DNA of 11,357 bases from NCBI GenBank assembly GCA_035639875.1, contig DASQXE010000108.1, positions 1-11,357 of the forward strand. The letters run 5' to 3'. Positions within the stretch are counted from its first letter, which is position 1. Every line of letters starts with the position of its first letter. Made by a program: the position numbers and the translations under genes. Below the pieces are notes generated by a model. It saw nothing but the letters and a program-made list of their open reading frames with translations, had not been told where the DNA came from and ran no database searches. Positions 1 through 6,101 of this stretch are shown in pieces. Origin of the DNA: JAIBJP01 sp035639875 (GTDB lineage Bacteria; Actinomycetota; Thermoleophilia; Gaiellales; Gaiellaceae).

Positions 1-2
1 CC

Positions 3-107
3 GAGGCGCGGGAGACTTTCGAACGACTCGAAGCGAAGCCGTGGATGGAACGGGCGCAGTCGCTGGCCCTCGTGCCGGCGATGGAGCCGGTGACGATCGG
101 ATCCTGA
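3..107 (+). CDS. C-terminal end of a TPR/ATPase-type regulator (partial)
   Basis: Frame 3 is open from the window edge to a TGA at 105-107 and gives 34 residues. They contain EARETFERLEAKPWMERAQS, an amphipathic helical segment. It resembles the last TPR-like helices of large actinobacterial AAA-ATPase/TPR proteins (LuxR-type, AfsR-type or adenylate-cyclase-linked regulators), which often end in a pattern like 'ETFERLGA.PW.ERA'. This is family resemblance from memory on a very short piece, so the function is tentative. Most of the gene lies to the left of the window. It converges on the GST-like gene across a 106-bp gap in which I see no clear terminator. Confidence 0.45.
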   Translation, partial: EARETFERLEAKPWMERAQSLALVPAMEPVTIGS

Positions 108-213
108 GTTGGTTCTTCGTGGCGCGGGTTGCGTCTCGTTCGCCTAGCTCAGACCGCGCGCGGCAGGACCTTCGCAAGGCAGAGGGCGTCCAGTACCGCT
201 CACCGGCAGCGGA

Positions 214-810
214 CTAACGGGGGGCGCGGGTCGAAGCAGTCGCCGCCCCTACCAGCTCCAGCTCGGCCGCGATCGACCGGCGCTCGGCGAGCCTCGCCAG
301 CCACGCTTGGAGGTGCTGATAGGGACCCAGGTCGACGTCGGTGCGCCCTTCGGCGCGGATGATCCAGGGAACGTAGCCGACGTCGGCCAGGCTGAAGTCC
401 GCCCCGGCGAAGTAGGGGCGTGCGGCGAGCACGCTCTCGAGCTTCGTGAGCTCAGCGTCGAGCCTCTCAGTCGTCTCGCCGTCTAAGACCACGGCGTAGT
501 AGGCCGATGTCAGGCCGTCGAAACGCTCGAGCCACAGCCGCACGACGCCGCGATCGGCCGCCGCATGAGGAAGGACCGGAGGATCCGGATAGCGCTCCTC
601 GAGGTACTCCATGATCACGCGCGACTCCGGAAAGGCGAAGTCGTCCTCCTCGAGCACGGGCACGCGACCGGTCGGATTCTTGTCATAGAGCCAGGCCGGA
701 TGGTCGCCGAGGTCGATCTCGACCGTCTCGTGCTCGAGTCCCTTCTCGGCCAGCACGATCCGCACGCGCGCGCAGTAGGGACCGCGGGCGGCATCGTAGA
801 GCGTGAGCAC
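214..810 (-). CDS. Glutathione S-transferase family protein
   Basis: 198 residues, the usual length for a two-domain cytosolic GST. The thioredoxin-like N-terminal domain (about residues 1-77) has PYCARVRIVLAEKG with Cys13 at the catalytic position. It continues with NPTGRVPVLEED (cis-Pro51 next to the glutathione site) and ESRVIMEYLEERYPDP (Glu62-Ser63 bind the gamma-glutamyl group in known GSTs). The helical C-terminal domain (about 85-180) carries ADFSLADV at 138-145, the N-capping box of the family. It should be a soluble enzyme conjugating or reducing electrophiles with a thiol. Many actinobacteria lack glutathione, so the true cofactor is open. The start is GTG at 808-810, chosen because the protein then begins MLTLYDAARGPYC as family members do. 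The gene lies 53 bp downstream of the MpaB-like gene on the same strand but has its own promoter-like box. Confidence 0.9.
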   Translation of the reverse strand: MLTLYDAARGPYCARVRIVLAEKGLEHETVEIDLGDHPAWLYDKNPTGRVPVLEEDDFAFPESRVIMEYLEERYPDPPVLPHAAADRGVVRLWLERFDGLTSAYYAVVLDGETTERLDAELTKLESVLAARPYFAGADFSLADVGYVPWIIRAEGRTDVDLGPYQHLQAWLARLAERRSIAAELELVGAATASTRAPR

Positions 811-816
811 GTCTCC

Positions 817-822
817 AGGGTA
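817..822 (-). promoter_or_regulatory. Candidate -10 box for the GST-like gene (leaderless type)
   Basis: On the minus strand TACCCT fits the actinobacterial -10 pattern TANNNT and ends 6 nt before the GTG start. Transcription would begin at or next to the start codon, giving a leaderless mRNA. A GGAG stands only 2 nt before the GTG, too close for normal Shine-Dalgarno use. No convincing -35 hexamer is visible. This is a pattern call only. Confidence 0.35.
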
Positions 823-836
823 TCGGCGCCGATGCC
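819..836. promoter_or_regulatory. Palindrome overlapping the GST promoter (possible operator)
   Basis: The core ATCGGCGCCGAT (822-833) is a perfect 12-bp palindrome. With the flanking GG/CC it extends to 18 bp (819-836) with one mismatched pair. It overlaps the candidate -10 box and extends just upstream of it, where a repressor dimer would block RNA polymerase. A GC-rich genome yields short palindromes by chance, so the operator role is inferred from position. Confidence 0.3.
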
Positions 837-863
837 CGCGCTCTCGCTCGCGGAAGCCTTACG

Positions 864-1736
864 TCATCGGGCGTGAGCCGTCGGCCGCCGCTCTCCCGCC
901 GGCGGTGGCCCAAGCTCTTCGATCTCGAACCCGCTCGGGTAGGTCCGGCGTTTCATCGTTGTTCGGAGCTTTGGCCGGCGCCGCGGCGGAAGCATCCTGA
1001 GAGCGCGGCCACGTGCCCGCATCCCGATCTCGACCGCGCGCCGCTCAGCCCCCGTCACCCGCTCGAGGCCGAGTGCAGCGACGACGTGCGGCTCGAGGAG
1101 CGCCGCGATCGCCCTCGCGCCGATCCGTTTCGGCACCCATGGGAACCAGGCGAGGAAGACGCCCTGCTGCGCTCGCGCCAGCCGGCTCCCGGCGTCCGTG
1201 CGCGCGAACCGCCCGAACTCCGTCTCTCGGTTCAGGCGCTCGAGCTCGGGGAGGGTCTCGGGGATGTCCTGAATCGCCATCCGCCGTCCGACCTGGCGCC
1301 AAAAGTGGAATTGGGCCAGTCGCTCGCTTGCGCACCACGGGCGCCAGCCGAACCTCTCGTTCCAGCGGATCGGCTCGAGCACCATCGCCGAGAGCACGTA
1401 CAGGAAGTCCTCGTTCGCGATCGTGAAGCGACCATGGAGCTGGTTCATGCGCCGCAGCGCCCGCTTTCCGAGCGTGCCGTCCCAACCGTCCTCGGTGAAC
1501 GTGCTGATCAGCAGGTCAGTGTCGTCGTAGCGCTTTTGCCCACGTTCGGTGAACTCCCCTGTCGAGGCGAGCAGCTCCGCGATGCTGGGCACGGCGAACG
1601 TCTTGAAAAAGGCGAGCTCGAGCGCCCGCGTCGTGTCGAACGGGAACTCGTGGAACGTGTTGATGAAGACGATGCGCTCACAGTCGCGCTCGGGATCGAG
1701 CGCCCGGATCTCGCGCAGCCACGGCGAGTCGGGCAT
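864..1736 (-). CDS. Oxygenase MpaB family (DUF2236) protein
   Basis: 290 residues from the ATG at 1734-1736. The sequence matches the MpaB/latex-clearing-protein (DUF2236) superfamily in the branch that includes fungal MpaB. Landmarks are EFPFDTTRALELAFFKTFAVP (30-50), GEFTERGQKRYDDTDLL (60-76), RRMNQLHGRFTIANEDFLYV (95-114) and EPIRWNERFGWRPW (121-134). Characterised members are b-type heme oxygenases that cleave C=C bonds of polyprenoid substrates. The substrate here is unknown, and I infer rather than see heme binding. The same frame stays open to a GTG at 1925, but the extra 63 residues are Gly/Ala/Ser/Glu-rich and unlike the family, whereas MPDSPWLREIRALDPERD fits a family N-terminus. 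The Shine-Dalgarno before 1736 is weak, so the longer start is not excluded. The gene precedes the GST-like gene on the same strand. Confidence 0.82.
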   Translation of the reverse strand: MPDSPWLREIRALDPERDCERIVFINTFHEFPFDTTRALELAFFKTFAVPSIAELLASTGEFTERGQKRYDDTDLLISTFTEDGWDGTLGKRALRRMNQLHGRFTIANEDFLYVLSAMVLEPIRWNERFGWRPWCASERLAQFHFWRQVGRRMAIQDIPETLPELERLNRETEFGRFARTDAGSRLARAQQGVFLAWFPWVPKRIGARAIAALLEPHVVAALGLERVTGAERRAVEIGMRARGRALRMLPPRRRPKLRTTMKRRTYPSGFEIEELGPPPAGERRPTAHAR

Positions 1737-2001
1737 GCCTATGAGGCCGGCCCCAGGACCGGGCTCGCCTCGGAGAGCCTCGTTCGCGCCACGGGCGCTT
1801 TCATACCACACTGCTGCACCCGCGCAGGCGATGGGGCCCGCGCCGACGACCGGAATGCTCTCTTGTGGCCCCTTAGGGCTTGACGCGCTACCGGCCTCGC
1901 TTTCCGTGGTCGAGGCCGCGGACACCCTCGGGGGTACGCGCTCGGCCGAGCTGACCCTTCTACAAGGTCGATTTAGGGGTCAGAATCACCGGACTCCGCT
2001 A
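1737..2001. other. Divergent intergenic region between the MpaB-like gene and corA
   Basis: These 265 bp lie between two divergent genes and should contain both promoters. A TTGACG (1880-1885) is visible on the + strand but has no -10 partner at 16-18 nt. An inverted repeat lies at 1951-1983 (listed separately). Long frames cross the region on both strands as extensions of the flanking genes, but their predicted residues resemble neither protein family. I see no RNA gene here. Confidence 0.5.
1951..1983. repeat. Inverted repeat CTGACCC / GGGTCAG upstream of corA
   Basis: CTGACCC (1951-1957) pairs with GGGTCAG (1977-1983) across a 19-nt loop, ending 18 nt before the corA ATG. The right arm reads GGGGTCAG, the same octamer found in the core of the two palindromes at 9201-9217 and 9318-9334. 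It could be a decayed member of that repeat family or a hairpin in the corA leader. Confidence 0.4.
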
Positions 2002-2967
2002 ATGGGTTCCCATCTCCTCGACCGCGAAGGCACCGTGCAGCCGCGCCTCGACCGAGCGGCGATCGAATCCAGGCTCTCGAGCGGAGAATTCTTCTGGCTC
2101 GACCTCCACAGTCCCGGGGAGGAGGAGTTCCAGCTCCTGCGCGACGTCTTCAGGTTCCACCCGCTCGCGATCGAGGACTCCGAGCAGTTCGGCCAGCGGG
2201 CGAAGATCGAGGACTTCGGCGACTTCGTCTTCATCGTCTTCTTCGGCGCCTCGCCGCCGCCCGACCAGGATCGGCTCGTCGAGGTGCACTGCTTCTACTC
2301 GGATCGCTTCCTCGTCACGATTCGTCAGGACGAGGCCCCGGCATGCGACGCGCTCCGTGACCGTTATGCGAAGCGGCCGGCGCCGCTCGAGCGGCCAATC
2401 GTCCTCCTGTACCGGCTCCTCAATGAGCTGAGCGACAGCTTCTTCCCCGCGCTCGAAGACCTCGACGGGCGCATCGACGAGCTCCAGGACGAGATGCTCG
2501 GCGGCCCCACTGACGCGCAGCTGCAGGAGATGTTCGCCATGCGCCGCACACTCGTCTACTTGCGGCGCGCGGTCACGCCGCAGCGGGATCTCAGCGGCGA
2601 GTTGGCCAGAGGACTACGGACGATCCCGGACCTCGACGAGGAGGCGGGGCGCTACTTCCGCGACATCTACGACCACCTCATCCGCGTGAGCGACATGATC
2701 GACAGCTACCGCGATCTGCTCTCGAGCGCGATGGACGTCTACCTTTCCACCGTCTCCAATCGCCTGAACGTCGAGATGAAGCGGCTCACGGTCATCGCGA
2801 CGATCGCCCTGCCCCTCATCGTCATCTCGGGCTTCTTCGGCCAGAACTTCGGCTTCCTAGTCCGCCACATCGACAGCTTGTGGTCCTTCCTCGTCCTCGG
2901 CGTCGGGATGCCGCTCGTGCTGTTCGCGCTCTTGATGGTCTATCTCCGTCGGAGGCACGTGGTCTAG
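2002..2967 (+). CDS. corA: CorA-family divalent cation (Mg2+) channel
   Basis: 321 residues, normal for CorA. A soluble alpha/beta N-terminal domain (about 1-130, with LAIEDSEQFGQRAKIEDFGDFVF) is followed by long helices forming the funnel and stalk (about 135-265). Two transmembrane helices near the C-terminus follow (about 260-279 and 293-315), and the protein ends in the basic tail YLRRRHVV. The selectivity motif after TM1 is normally GMN; here residues 280-282 are Gly-Gln-Asn (GFFGQNFGFL). Gly and Asn are kept, Met is Gln. CorA pentamers conduct Mg2+, and often Co2+ or Ni2+, through the inner membrane, so substrate range cannot be assigned safely. I chose the ATG at 2002 because homology begins just after it; the open frame to 1549 runs antisense through the MpaB gene. 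No clear Shine-Dalgarno is seen. It starts a + strand run of membrane-protein genes. Confidence 0.9.
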   Translation: MGSHLLDREGTVQPRLDRAAIESRLSSGEFFWLDLHSPGEEEFQLLRDVFRFHPLAIEDSEQFGQRAKIEDFGDFVFIVFFGASPPPDQDRLVEVHCFYSDRFLVTIRQDEAPACDALRDRYAKRPAPLERPIVLLYRLLNELSDSFFPALEDLDGRIDELQDEMLGGPTDAQLQEMFAMRRTLVYLRRAVTPQRDLSGELARGLRTIPDLDEEAGRYFRDIYDHLIRVSDMIDSYRDLLSSAMDVYLSTVSNRLNVEMKRLTVIATIALPLIVISGFFGQNFGFLVRHIDSLWSFLVLGVGMPLVLFALLMVYLRRRHVV

Positions 2968-2997
2968 GAGGGATTGGACGTGCCGCGTCGCACCTAG
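2954..2997 (+). promoter_or_regulatory. Five-codon upstream ORF with strong Shine-Dalgarno, plus hairpin, before the DUF1003 gene
   Basis: AGGAGGG (2966-2972), overlapping the corA stop codon, is the best Shine-Dalgarno in this area. It stands 7 nt before a GTG at 2980 that opens a five-codon frame (M-P-R-R-T) ending at TAG 2995-2997, 4 nt before the DUF1003 GTG at 3002, which has no Shine-Dalgarno of its own. GGCACGT (2954-2960) and ACGTGCC (2978-2984) can form a 7-bp hairpin with the Shine-Dalgarno in its loop. It may be a regulatory leader peptide. Alternatively a one-base error hides a longer DUF1003 start: removing one base near 2995 would join the two frames. Confidence 0.4.
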
Positions 2998-3001
2998 CGG
3001 C

Positions 3002-3406
3002 GTGGCCGTCCATCCGAAACGCCAGCCGGAGCATCCGGCGCTCGCGGCCCACGCCGAAGAGCGCGCGCAGAGCGTCCAGAACCGGATCGCCGACACGATC
3101 ACCCGCTTCGCGGGCTCGATGGTGTTCGTGTACGTGCACATCGCCTGGTTCGCGCTCTGGATCGGTTTTCGCGTCGAGAAGTTCCCCTTCGGGCTCCTGA
3201 CGATGATCGTCTCGCTCGAGGCGATCTTCCTCTCGACGTTCGTGATGATCAGTCAGAACCGCGCCGACGGGGCGAGGCAGGTCTTCGCCGACCACGAGTT
3301 CAAGATGGTCGAGGAGGAGAAGACGCAGAACGAGGAGCTCCTCCAGCTCTCGAATCAGATCCTCGACCTGACGCAGGCGATCCACAAGATGACCGTCCGG
3401 GGCTGA
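3002..3406 (+). CDS. DUF1003 domain inner-membrane protein
   Basis: 134 residues. RIADTITRFAGSMVFVYVHI leads into two closely spaced transmembrane helices (about 38-58 and 63-83). Then comes ISQNRADGARQVFADHEFKM, the conserved DUF1003 segment in which 'SQNRQ..RD' normally occurs, and a charged, probably coiled-coil tail (about 95-132). The family has no settled biochemical function. The gene lies 34 bp after corA and 3 bp before the YetF gene, so the three are probably co-transcribed. The GTG start at 3002 has no Shine-Dalgarno; a strong one upstream drives a five-codon frame, so translation may depend on reinitiation or the start may be mis-set by a sequencing error. Confidence 0.88.
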   Translation: MAVHPKRQPEHPALAAHAEERAQSVQNRIADTITRFAGSMVFVYVHIAWFALWIGFRVEKFPFGLLTMIVSLEAIFLSTFVMISQNRADGARQVFADHEFKMVEEEKTQNEELLQLSNQILDLTQAIHKMTVRG

Positions 3407-3409
3407 GCA

Positions 3410-3958
3410 ATGTGGCACGACGTCTGGCACCTGGGAGTCTCCGGCGGCGAGAAGGTCGTTCGCGCCGCTCTCATCTACGGCTTCCTCGTCGTCGCGCTCA
3501 GGGTCGTCGGGAAACGGGAGCTCGGCCAGACGAACACGCTGGACCTCGTCGTTCTGCTCCTCGTCGCCAACGCGGTGCAGAACGGGATCATCGGCAACGA
3601 CGTCTCGGTCACCGGGGCGTTCATCGGCGCCGGTGTCCTCTTCGGCATCAACGAGGTGCTCAATCGCGCTACGTATGCGTTCCCCTGGGCCGAGCGTGCG
3701 CTAGAGGGCGAACCGACGAAATTGATCGAGAACGGCATGCCCGTGACAAGAGCCCTCCTGCGAGCGGGGATCTCGCTCAGTGAGCTCCTGGCGATCGCCC
3801 GCCGGCAAGGGTTTCCCGACCTGGGCTCCGTGCAGACCGCGATCCTGGAGACGAACGGCGTGGTAAGCATGTTCCGCCCGGGCGAGTCTCCTCACGACCT
3901 GCATCCGGCCATGCCGGGCGGGCTCATGCTCGGGAAGCGCATGCGTCTACGGCGGTAG
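3410..3958 (+). CDS. YetF / DUF421 domain membrane protein
   Basis: 182 residues. Three hydrophobic helices (about 17-33, 44-60, 68-86) precede a cytosolic YetF domain. Family landmarks are GKRELGQTNTLDLVVLLL (34-51), EPTKLIENG (101-109), and LLRAGISLSELLAIARRQG with SVQTAILETNGVVSMF (116-155). Bacillus YetF-type proteins are membrane proteins of unclear function, some linked to spores or stress. ATG 3410 lies 3 nt after the DUF1003 stop, showing tight co-translation. The stop codon TAG (3956-3958) forms the first half of the -10-like box of the next gene. Confidence 0.9.
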   Translation: MWHDVWHLGVSGGEKVVRAALIYGFLVVALRVVGKRELGQTNTLDLVVLLLVANAVQNGIIGNDVSVTGAFIGAGVLFGINEVLNRATYAFPWAERALEGEPTKLIENGMPVTRALLRAGISLSELLAIARRQGFPDLGSVQTAILETNGVVSMFRPGESPHDLHPAMPGGLMLGKRMRLRR

Positions 3959-3961
3959 GCT
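3956..3961 (+). promoter_or_regulatory. Candidate -10 box for cofE (leaderless type)
   Basis: TAGGCT fits TANNNT and is followed by exactly 7 nt (CGCCCTC) and the cofE ATG, so transcription would begin at the start codon. No Shine-Dalgarno precedes cofE. The box overlaps the YetF stop codon. CofE may therefore have its own promoter despite lying only 10 nt behind the membrane-gene run. No -35 element is evident. Confidence 0.4.
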
Positions 3962-3968
3962 CGCCCTC

Positions 3969-4661
3969 ATGGGCGAGGTCCGCATCATCCCGCTGACCGG
4001 GATTCCCGAGGTGCGGCCGGGGGACGAGTTAGCCTCGCTGTTGGGCGAGGCGGTGGAGGGCGCCGGCGGGCTCGACGCGGGCGACGTCCTTGTCGTCGCG
4101 CAAAAAGTCGTGTCGAAGGCGGAGGGACGCGTGGAGCGGACCGACGACGTCCTGTCCGTGATCCTGCGGGAGTCCCGGGCGGTGCGGCGGCGGCGCGGCG
4201 ACCTCGTCATCGCGGAGACGGAGCAGGGATTCGTGTGCGCGAGCGCAGGAGTCGACCGCTCGAACACGCCCGGGGAGGGCTGGGTCGTGCTCCTGCCGAA
4301 GGATCCGGATGCCTCCGCCTCGCGGATTCGTGCCGCATTGGAAGAGCGATTTGGAATCGCGCCCGCCGTCATCGTCAGCGATTCGTTCGGCCGGGCCTGG
4401 AGGCAAGGAACGACCGATGTCGCGGTCGGTGTCGCCGGGATGCGCCCGCTGCTCGACCTGCGGGGAACGGCCGACGCCCGCGGGCGTACGTTGGAGGCGA
4501 CCGTGATCGCCGTCGCGGACGAGCTCGCCGCCGCCACCGAGCTCGTCATGGGCAAGGCGGAGGGAATCCCCGCCGCGATCGTGCGCGGCTATGCCGTGCC
4601 TGCGGGGGACGGCTCGGCCCGCGAGCTCGTCATGCCCCCGGAGCGCGATCTGTTTCCGTAA
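3969..4661 (+). CDS. cofE: Coenzyme F420-0:L-glutamate ligase
   Basis: 230 residues, the size of a stand-alone CofE domain. Actinobacterial FbiB of mycobacteria is longer and carries an extra nitroreductase-like domain. Motifs in order are GIPEVRPGDELASLL (11-25), LVVAQKVVSKAEGR (41-54), ASAGVDRSN (91-99), LLPKDPDASASRIRAAL (108-124), SDSFGRAWRQGTTDVAVG (137-154) and VADELAAATELVMGKAEG (182-199). The enzyme uses GTP and a divalent metal to add glutamates to F420-0, giving the poly-gamma-glutamate tail of the deazaflavin cofactor. No other F420 biosynthesis gene is in the window. L21 is a TTA codon, rare in such GC-rich DNA. The 3' end overlaps the convergent hotdog gene by 32 bp. Confidence 0.92.
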   Translation: MGEVRIIPLTGIPEVRPGDELASLLGEAVEGAGGLDAGDVLVVAQKVVSKAEGRVERTDDVLSVILRESRAVRRRRGDLVIAETEQGFVCASAGVDRSNTPGEGWVVLLPKDPDASASRIRAALEERFGIAPAVIVSDSFGRAWRQGTTDVAVGVAGMRPLLDLRGTADARGRTLEATVIAVADELAAATELVMGKAEGIPAAIVRGYAVPAGDGSARELVMPPERDLFP

Positions 4662-5304
4662 CGGGGACGATCCAGGTGGAGCGGGCGGCGGCAAGGAGCT
4701 CTCCCGCGGGAGTGAAGAGCGCCGAGCCGGCGAAACGCTTGCGGCCGTCCTCGCGGATCCGCCACCCCGTGACCACATTCGGCCGGCCGATCTCCGGCAA
4801 GGCGTGGATGGCCGCAGCCATGCGGCCCAGCAAGACTCCCTCGCGCTGGAAGTCGTCGACCGCCCAGCCGGCAGGGCAATCCAGCGCTGCCCAGATGATC
4901 TCCGGGCGAACCTCCCGGGGAGTCCACGGCGCGGCCACGACTCCTTCTCGCCCGTCGATGGGCCCGGGGAAGATCCCGAGCCCGTCGGCGCGGTCAGGCC
5001 CGCACGTGAAGCAGGTCGGGTAGGCGTGGTGCTCGAAACCCGGATAGCGCTTGGAAGCCGTCTCCGCGTCCTCCAGGGAGACGGGCTCTGGCGCATCGAG
5101 AACCTCGCCGATCCGCCGGGCCTCGGCGATGACGACGTCGCCCTGCTTGAGCTCGTTCCCCACGAGGTCGAGGTCGACGCCGAGCGGGGGCGGCCGCTTG
5201 AGCGTCACCTCGAAGCCGCCGCCGAGCGCCTCCGAGACGAGCCCGGCCGCGTACCCGCCGTTGGCCGAATCCGGTGGGCCGTTGAAGCGCGGCGGGATGA
5301 TCAC
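4630..5304 (-). CDS. Double-hotdog (thioesterase-like) protein coupled to urate oxidase
   Basis: 224 residues with no certain function. The first half (about 1-75) has NGPPDSANGGYAAGLVSEAL, then VTLKRPPPLGVDLDL and VVIAEARRIGEV, the layout of a TesB-like hotdog fold. A linker carries the unusual HHAYPTCFTCGPDR, with Cys98 and Cys101 in a CxxC pair. The second half (about 130-213) has EIIWAALDCPAGWA and RKRFAGSALFTPAGELLAAARSTWIV, like a second hotdog. I infer an acyl-CoA thioesterase or acyl/ligand-binding role; no catalytic residue is certain. The GTG start at 5302-5304 overlaps the urate oxidase TGA in a 4-bp GTGA, so it is translated as the last gene of the purine operon. The stop lies 32 bp inside the convergent cofE gene. 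It might act in purine breakdown or simply be co-transcribed. Confidence 0.82.
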   Translation of the reverse strand: MIIPPRFNGPPDSANGGYAAGLVSEALGGGFEVTLKRPPPLGVDLDLVGNELKQGDVVIAEARRIGEVLDAPEPVSLEDAETASKRYPGFEHHAYPTCFTCGPDRADGLGIFPGPIDGREGVVAAPWTPREVRPEIIWAALDCPAGWAVDDFQREGVLLGRMAAAIHALPEIGRPNVVTGWRIREDGRKRFAGSALFTPAGELLAAARSTWIVPVTETDRAPGA

Positions 5305-6101
5305 CGCGCGAGCGTCAGATGGATGACGCCGAAGGGTGGGCGCGCGTCCGTGTACACGGCCACGCCATCATGGGTGCGCGCCGTATCCCAGAGGCGGTTC
5401 TGGCCGTCGAGCTCGATCTGCTCGATCTCGCGAAAACGGGCCAGCACCCGCGTTCCCATCTCATGCAGGAGGTGCTGGATGGATTCGGAGACGAACTCGT
5501 CGAACGTCGCGGTCACCTCCTCGCGAACCTGCTCGCTCGAGACCCGCTTGGTGAAGTCGCCGTGCCGCCAGTGCACGTTCAGGTGGACGAAGAGCGGCCT
5601 GTCGGCGGCCTCGGGAAGCGTCGTGAACTCGTCCCGCACGAATCCGGTGAACGCGCTGCCGCTGAGCTTGACGAGCTGGAGGCGCTCCCGTCCGGAGCGG
5701 TGATCGACCACGCCCTCGCGGCTCATGACGACCCAGGCTGCGCCGCGATCCGCGTGCGTCCGCTGGTAGAGGACGGCACCGCGGCGCTCGAAGGTGAGCT
5801 CGTGCCCCGCGAGCCTGACCTGCTCCACGTGCTCGTAGCGCTCGAGGAAGCAGCGGCCGACGTAGGCGAGGAAGTCGTCGAGCGACGCGCCGCTGAAGTC
5901 GCAGGCGCAGGAGTGGATGAAGTTCTTCATCGAGTCCGTGGCCACCACCCTCGAGTTGTCGCCTTCCGTGTAGGACGGGAGGAAGACGTCGCCGCCCTCG
6001 ATCACGAGCTCGAGCTCGGCCGCGAACAGGTTCCCGTCGGAGTCCGTCCGGTAGACCGAGACGGCGTCCTTCCCGTAATGGATCTTCAGCGGCTCTGCCA
6101 T
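5301..6101 (-). CDS. pucL: Urate oxidase (uricase, cofactor-free)
   Basis: 266 residues, about the length of a single uricase of two T-fold domains. It oxidises urate with O2 to 5-hydroxyisourate and H2O2 in the cytosol. YGK at 9-11 supplies the catalytic Lys, EGDNSRVVATDSMKNFI (46-62) contains the Thr-Asp pair of the active site, and LVKLSGSAFTGFVRDEFTTLPE (143-164) is the family signature. GQNRLWDT (233-240) and ARPPFGVIHLTLAR at the end resemble Bacillus-type uricases more than fungal ones, whose PNKH motif differs here. ATG 6099-6101 lies 16 bp inside the OHCU decarboxylase gene, in another frame. Its own stop overlaps the hotdog gene start. It lacks a good Shine-Dalgarno, so translational coupling is likely. 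Confidence 0.94.
   Translation of the reverse strand: MAEPLKIHYGKDAVSVYRTDSDGNLFAAELELVIEGGDVFLPSYTEGDNSRVVATDSMKNFIHSCACDFSGASLDDFLAYVGRCFLERYEHVEQVRLAGHELTFERRGAVLYQRTHADRGAAWVVMSREGVVDHRSGRERLQLVKLSGSAFTGFVRDEFTTLPEAADRPLFVHLNVHWRHGDFTKRVSSEQVREEVTATFDEFVSESIQHLLHEMGTRVLARFREIEQIELDGQNRLWDTARTHDGVAVYTDARPPFGVIHLTLAR

Noticed and set aside
138..215. tRNA-like pieces: a TAGCTCAG stretch as in a D-arm and CCTTCGCAAGG as in a tRNA-Ala(CGC) anticodon arm
   Set aside because: No matching acceptor stem, no D-arm closing GAGC and no T-arm GGTTCGA can be placed. At best it is a decayed remnant; chance is as likely.
873..1883. Long + strand open frame of 336 codons antisense to the MpaB-like gene
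   Set aside because: Its product is Arg/Pro/Glu-rich without recognisable domain; it is the GC-rich mirror of a well-supported gene. The same applies to the long antisense frames over urate oxidase (5319-6254) and over uraD, uraH and the deaminase (6258-7646).
1880..1910. TTGACG as a -35 box upstream of corA
   Set aside because: No acceptable -10 hexamer occurs 16-18 nt downstream.
1737..1925. 63-residue N-terminal extension of the MpaB-like protein from a GTG at 1925
   Set aside because: The segment is low in complexity and unlike the family, and ATG 1736 gives a normal family N-terminus and length. Not fully excluded.
1549..2001. Upstream extension of corA by 151 residues
   Set aside because: Most of it is antisense to the MpaB-like gene, the residues do not resemble CorA, and the family domain begins right after the ATG at 2002.
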